DNA from: Melioribacteraceae bacterium
GTDB lineage: Bacteria; Bacteroidota; Ignavibacteria; Ignavibacteriales; Melioribacteraceae
Assembly: GCA_022181065.1 (NCBI GenBank)
Contig: BQMY01000075.1
Location: forward strand, 1-64,000
Direction of reading: 5' to 3'
DNA length: 64,000 bases
Shown here: one piece after another, positions 61,997 to 64,000 of the stretch
Numbering within the stretch: the first letter of the stretch is position 1
Layout of the letters: every line of letters begins with the position of its first letter
Translations under genes and position numbers: made by a program
The notes under the pieces: generated by a model
What the model was told of the DNA's origin: nothing
The model's database searches: none
Seen by the model: the letters and a program-made list of their open reading frames with translations, nothing else

Positions 61997-64000
61997 ATGG
62001 CAGCCACAAATCAGAAATACCAAATTCTGCTCCTCGAAGATGATCATTCAGATGCTTTATTGATAAAAAATTTTTTATCAAAAGCTGAAGAAAATTTTTA
62101 TGTAACTCATTTCTTCTCAATAGGGGAACTCCTGAAATCGGGAGCGGATCAATTTCATCTCATTTTGTTGGATCTCAATCTTCCCGATTATAAAGAGTTT
62201 GCGGGGCTTGAGCTTATCCTCGAGAAATTCCCGTCAATACCGGTAGTTATATTAACTGCCGATAAAAATGAAAGCACAGCTATAAACGCGCTAAGACTTG
62301 GTGCGCAGGATTTTCTTCATAAAGGAGATTTCGATTGGATTCGTTTAAAAGAGACAATCCTGTTCTCATTGGAACGTAAGAGAATTGAAAAGAACTTTAA
62401 ACAGAAAGTGAACTTCATTTCTGAAGAGAAACTACTTAAAAATCTGATGGATAATATACCTGATTCAATCTACTTTAAAGATATCAGAAGCAAATTCATC
62501 AAGGTTAATAATTCTACGCTTAAAAAGTTTGGCTTTGATAACGAATCCGAACTTTTGGGTAAATCCGATCTCGACCTCTTCGGGGAAGCCCATGGCGGCG
62601 CGGCATACGGGGATGAGCAAAATATTATTCGAACAGGAAAGCCAATAATCGCGAAAGTAGAAAAAGAGGATTGGAAAGATGGTTCAATAACCTGGGTTTC
62701 TACAACCAAATTACCACTTTACAATGAAAATGGTGAAATTACCGGTACCTTCGGGATTACGCGGGATATTACAAAACAGAAGCAGATTGAGGAAAATTAC
62801 AAGCAGACCAGAGATTATAATGAACTACTGCTTAGAATTGTTCCAAGCGCAATCTTCACTGTTGACAAAAGCAAAAAGATCACTTCCTGGAATGACAAAG
62901 CTGAAGAGATCACAGGATATAAAAGAGAAGAAATACTGGGAAAACCATGCAGTTTTTTCGCGAATGAACCGTGTATTTCAACATGCGGATTGTTTGATGG
63001 CAAAATTGTTGATTCCACTTCAACAAAAGAGTGTACCATAATCAGCAAATCAGGCAAAGAAAAAACCATACTCAAAAATATCGAGTTGATAAAAGACAAA
63101 GATGGTAATGCTAAATCCGGGGTGGAAACATTCATTGACATTACAGATCTGAAAGAAGCGGAAAAAAAGCTTTCCCAATCTGAAAAACAATTTCGCTCTG
63201 TTTGGGAACACGCAAACGAAGGTATGCGAATTACTGATGAGAATGGCATTATTCTGATGGTAAATGACGCCTACTGCAGAATGGTAAGGAAAACACCCGA
63301 GGAACTGACAGGTCAAAAGTTTAATGTGGTGTTTTCTAATGAAGACGAGGAGGCTGTTGAAAAATATATTCAGAAATTTAAACTTAACAGAATTGTACCC
63401 AGACTTGAAAAAGAGATTCAATTATGGGATAAATCGCGTTTCTGGTTCTCTATCTTTTCCAGTCATATAGAATTGAATGATAACAGAAAAGCGTTGCTCT
63501 CGGTTTTCAGGGACGTTACCGAAGCGAAAAAATCGGAGATTATTCAAAATGTAATTTTTGAAATAAATAACGCGATCTACGAGATATCGGATTTCGAAAA
63601 ACTTCTTGAAAAAATTCATAAAACCATTGGTAGGATAGTAAAGGCTGAATCCTTCTTTATCGCTCTGTATAACAAGGAAAATAATACAATTGATATTCCT
63701 TACAGCATTGACGAGGAAGGGAAGGAAAAAGATTTACCCATAGAAGGCACTTTTACAGGGTACGTTATCAAAACCAGAGAATCACTTCTTGTGGATGATG
63801 AAGAGTCGATGCAGATGGTGATTGAGGGAAAAACCAGAATTGTGGGTAAACCCTCGAAGATATGGCTGGGAGTACCTATTACTCTTAATGACGAAGTTTT
63901 TGGAGTTGTTGTAACTCAGGATTATAACAACAGAAATGCTATCGGAATTGAAGAGCAGGTGATGGTAGAGTATGTATCTGATCAGATAGGGCTTGCTCTT
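61997..64000 (+). CDS. Response regulator with PAS and GAF domains (hybrid sensor), cut by window edge
   Basis: 668 codons visible, open to the right end. Residues ~8-125 are a receiver domain: acidic Glu14/Asp15, phospho-acceptor Asp59 in LILLDLNLPD, Thr87 in VVILTADKN, Lys109 in FLHKGD. Three PAS domains follow (~150-270 LMDNIPDSIYFKDIRSKFIK; ~280-395 LLRIVPSAIFTVDKSKKITS; ~405-520 VWEHANEGMRITDENGIILM), then a GAF domain (~530-668, EKLLEKIHKTIGRIVKAESF). A C-terminal kinase or output domain is expected beyond 64000. The second PAS region contains CSFFANEPCISTCGLF, a cysteine cluster possibly binding metal. It follows the TPR kinase by 78 bp, probably one operon. Confidence 0.88.
   Translation, partial: MAATNQKYQILLLEDDHSDALLIKNFLSKAEENFYVTHFFSIGELLKSGADQFHLILLDLNLPDYKEFAGLELILEKFPSIPVVILTADKNESTAINALRLGAQDFLHKGDFDWIRLKETILFSLERKRIEKNFKQKVNFISEEKLLKNLMDNIPDSIYFKDIRSKFIKVNNSTLKKFGFDNESELLGKSDLDLFGEAHGGAAYGDEQNIIRTGKPIIAKVEKEDWKDGSITWVSTTKLPLYNENGEITGTFGITRDITKQKQIEENYKQTRDYNELLLRIVPSAIFTVDKSKKITSWNDKAEEITGYKREEILGKPCSFFANEPCISTCGLFDGKIVDSTSTKECTIISKSGKEKTILKNIELIKDKDGNAKSGVETFIDITDLKEAEKKLSQSEKQFRSVWEHANEGMRITDENGIILMVNDAYCRMVRKTPEELTGQKFNVVFSNEDEEAVEKYIQKFKLNRIVPRLEKEIQLWDKSRFWFSIFSSHIELNDNRKALLSVFRDVTEAKKSEIIQNVIFEINNAIYEISDFEKLLEKIHKTIGRIVKAESFFIALYNKENNTIDIPYSIDEEGKEKDLPIEGTFTGYVIKTRESLLVDDEESMQMVIEGKTRIVGKPSKIWLGVPITLNDEVFGVVVTQDYNNRNAIGIEEQVMVEYVSDQIGLAL

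Overview
This 64 kb window reads as chromosomal DNA of a moderately AT-rich, Gram-negative bacterium of the Bacteroidota/Chlorobiota/Ignavibacteriota group, most likely an Ignavibacteria-like lineage. The main evidence is five secreted proteins ending in a type IX secretion (T9SS) sorting domain of the form NYPNPFNPATTIKFSLPE...SSGVYIYRL. Two of them also carry GWNLI(S/G)V-type repeats that I associate with Ignavibacteria. This placement is an inference from protein style; no rRNA gene is present. Shine-Dalgarno sequences (GGAG/AGGAG) precede many starts, and 4-nt ATGA/GTGA overlaps are common. Several starts were moved inward to an SD-preceded codon.

Layout. 0-1.8 kb: C-terminal part of a large T9SS cargo protein, probably C25/PorU-like. 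2.3-7.4 kb: glmS, then a tight cluster of a cyclic-2,3-diphosphoglycerate-synthetase-like GTPase, carbamate kinase and ornithine carbamoyltransferase. 7.4-8.8 kb: a non-coding tract built from a tRNA-Thr gene whose 3' half plus terminator has been copied repeatedly. 8.9-19 kb: a GH31 glycosidase, an ArsR-SRPBCC fusion followed by a decayed chemotaxis-receptor tail, ettA, VOC and Nudix genes, a DUF1232 protein and an S9 peptidase. 19.5-22.3 kb: mltG and an Ig-like lipoprotein. 22.2-26.2 kb (minus): psd-pssA-purS-purQ-tatA-gatA. 26.4-37.2 kb (plus): ybaB-recR-methyltransferase-two lipoproteins-ftsX, then a surface-polysaccharide set (SLBB export protein, Wzz-like protein, UDP-glucuronate decarboxylase, MurJ-like flippase, GT9), then ytxH and dinB. 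37.3-44.7 kb: two tandem paralogous ~1,150-residue T9SS cargo proteins with a P-domain. 44.9-53.6 kb: SDR oxidoreductase/HxlR pair, kdsC-like phosphatase, YitT, gpmI, NifU-like, rsmI, proS. 53.7-54.8 kb: a mosaic of nested repeats. 54.8-64 kb: a T9SS GHL10-type hydrolase, a DUF4440-like protein, dienelactone hydrolase, a TPR histidine kinase and a response-regulator/PAS/GAF protein cut by the window edge.

The genome is mostly housekeeping plus secretion and cell-envelope functions. The unusual content is non-coding: the tRNA-derived terminator array, several families of palindromic mini-repeats (some acting as gene terminators, some nested within each other), a terminator duplicated around a repeat insert, and degenerate heptanucleotide (AGTNNNN) arrays that lie at or within a few bases of the stop codons of three T9SS-cargo genes. 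I found no CRISPR array, transposase, integrase, phage gene or recognisable defence system.
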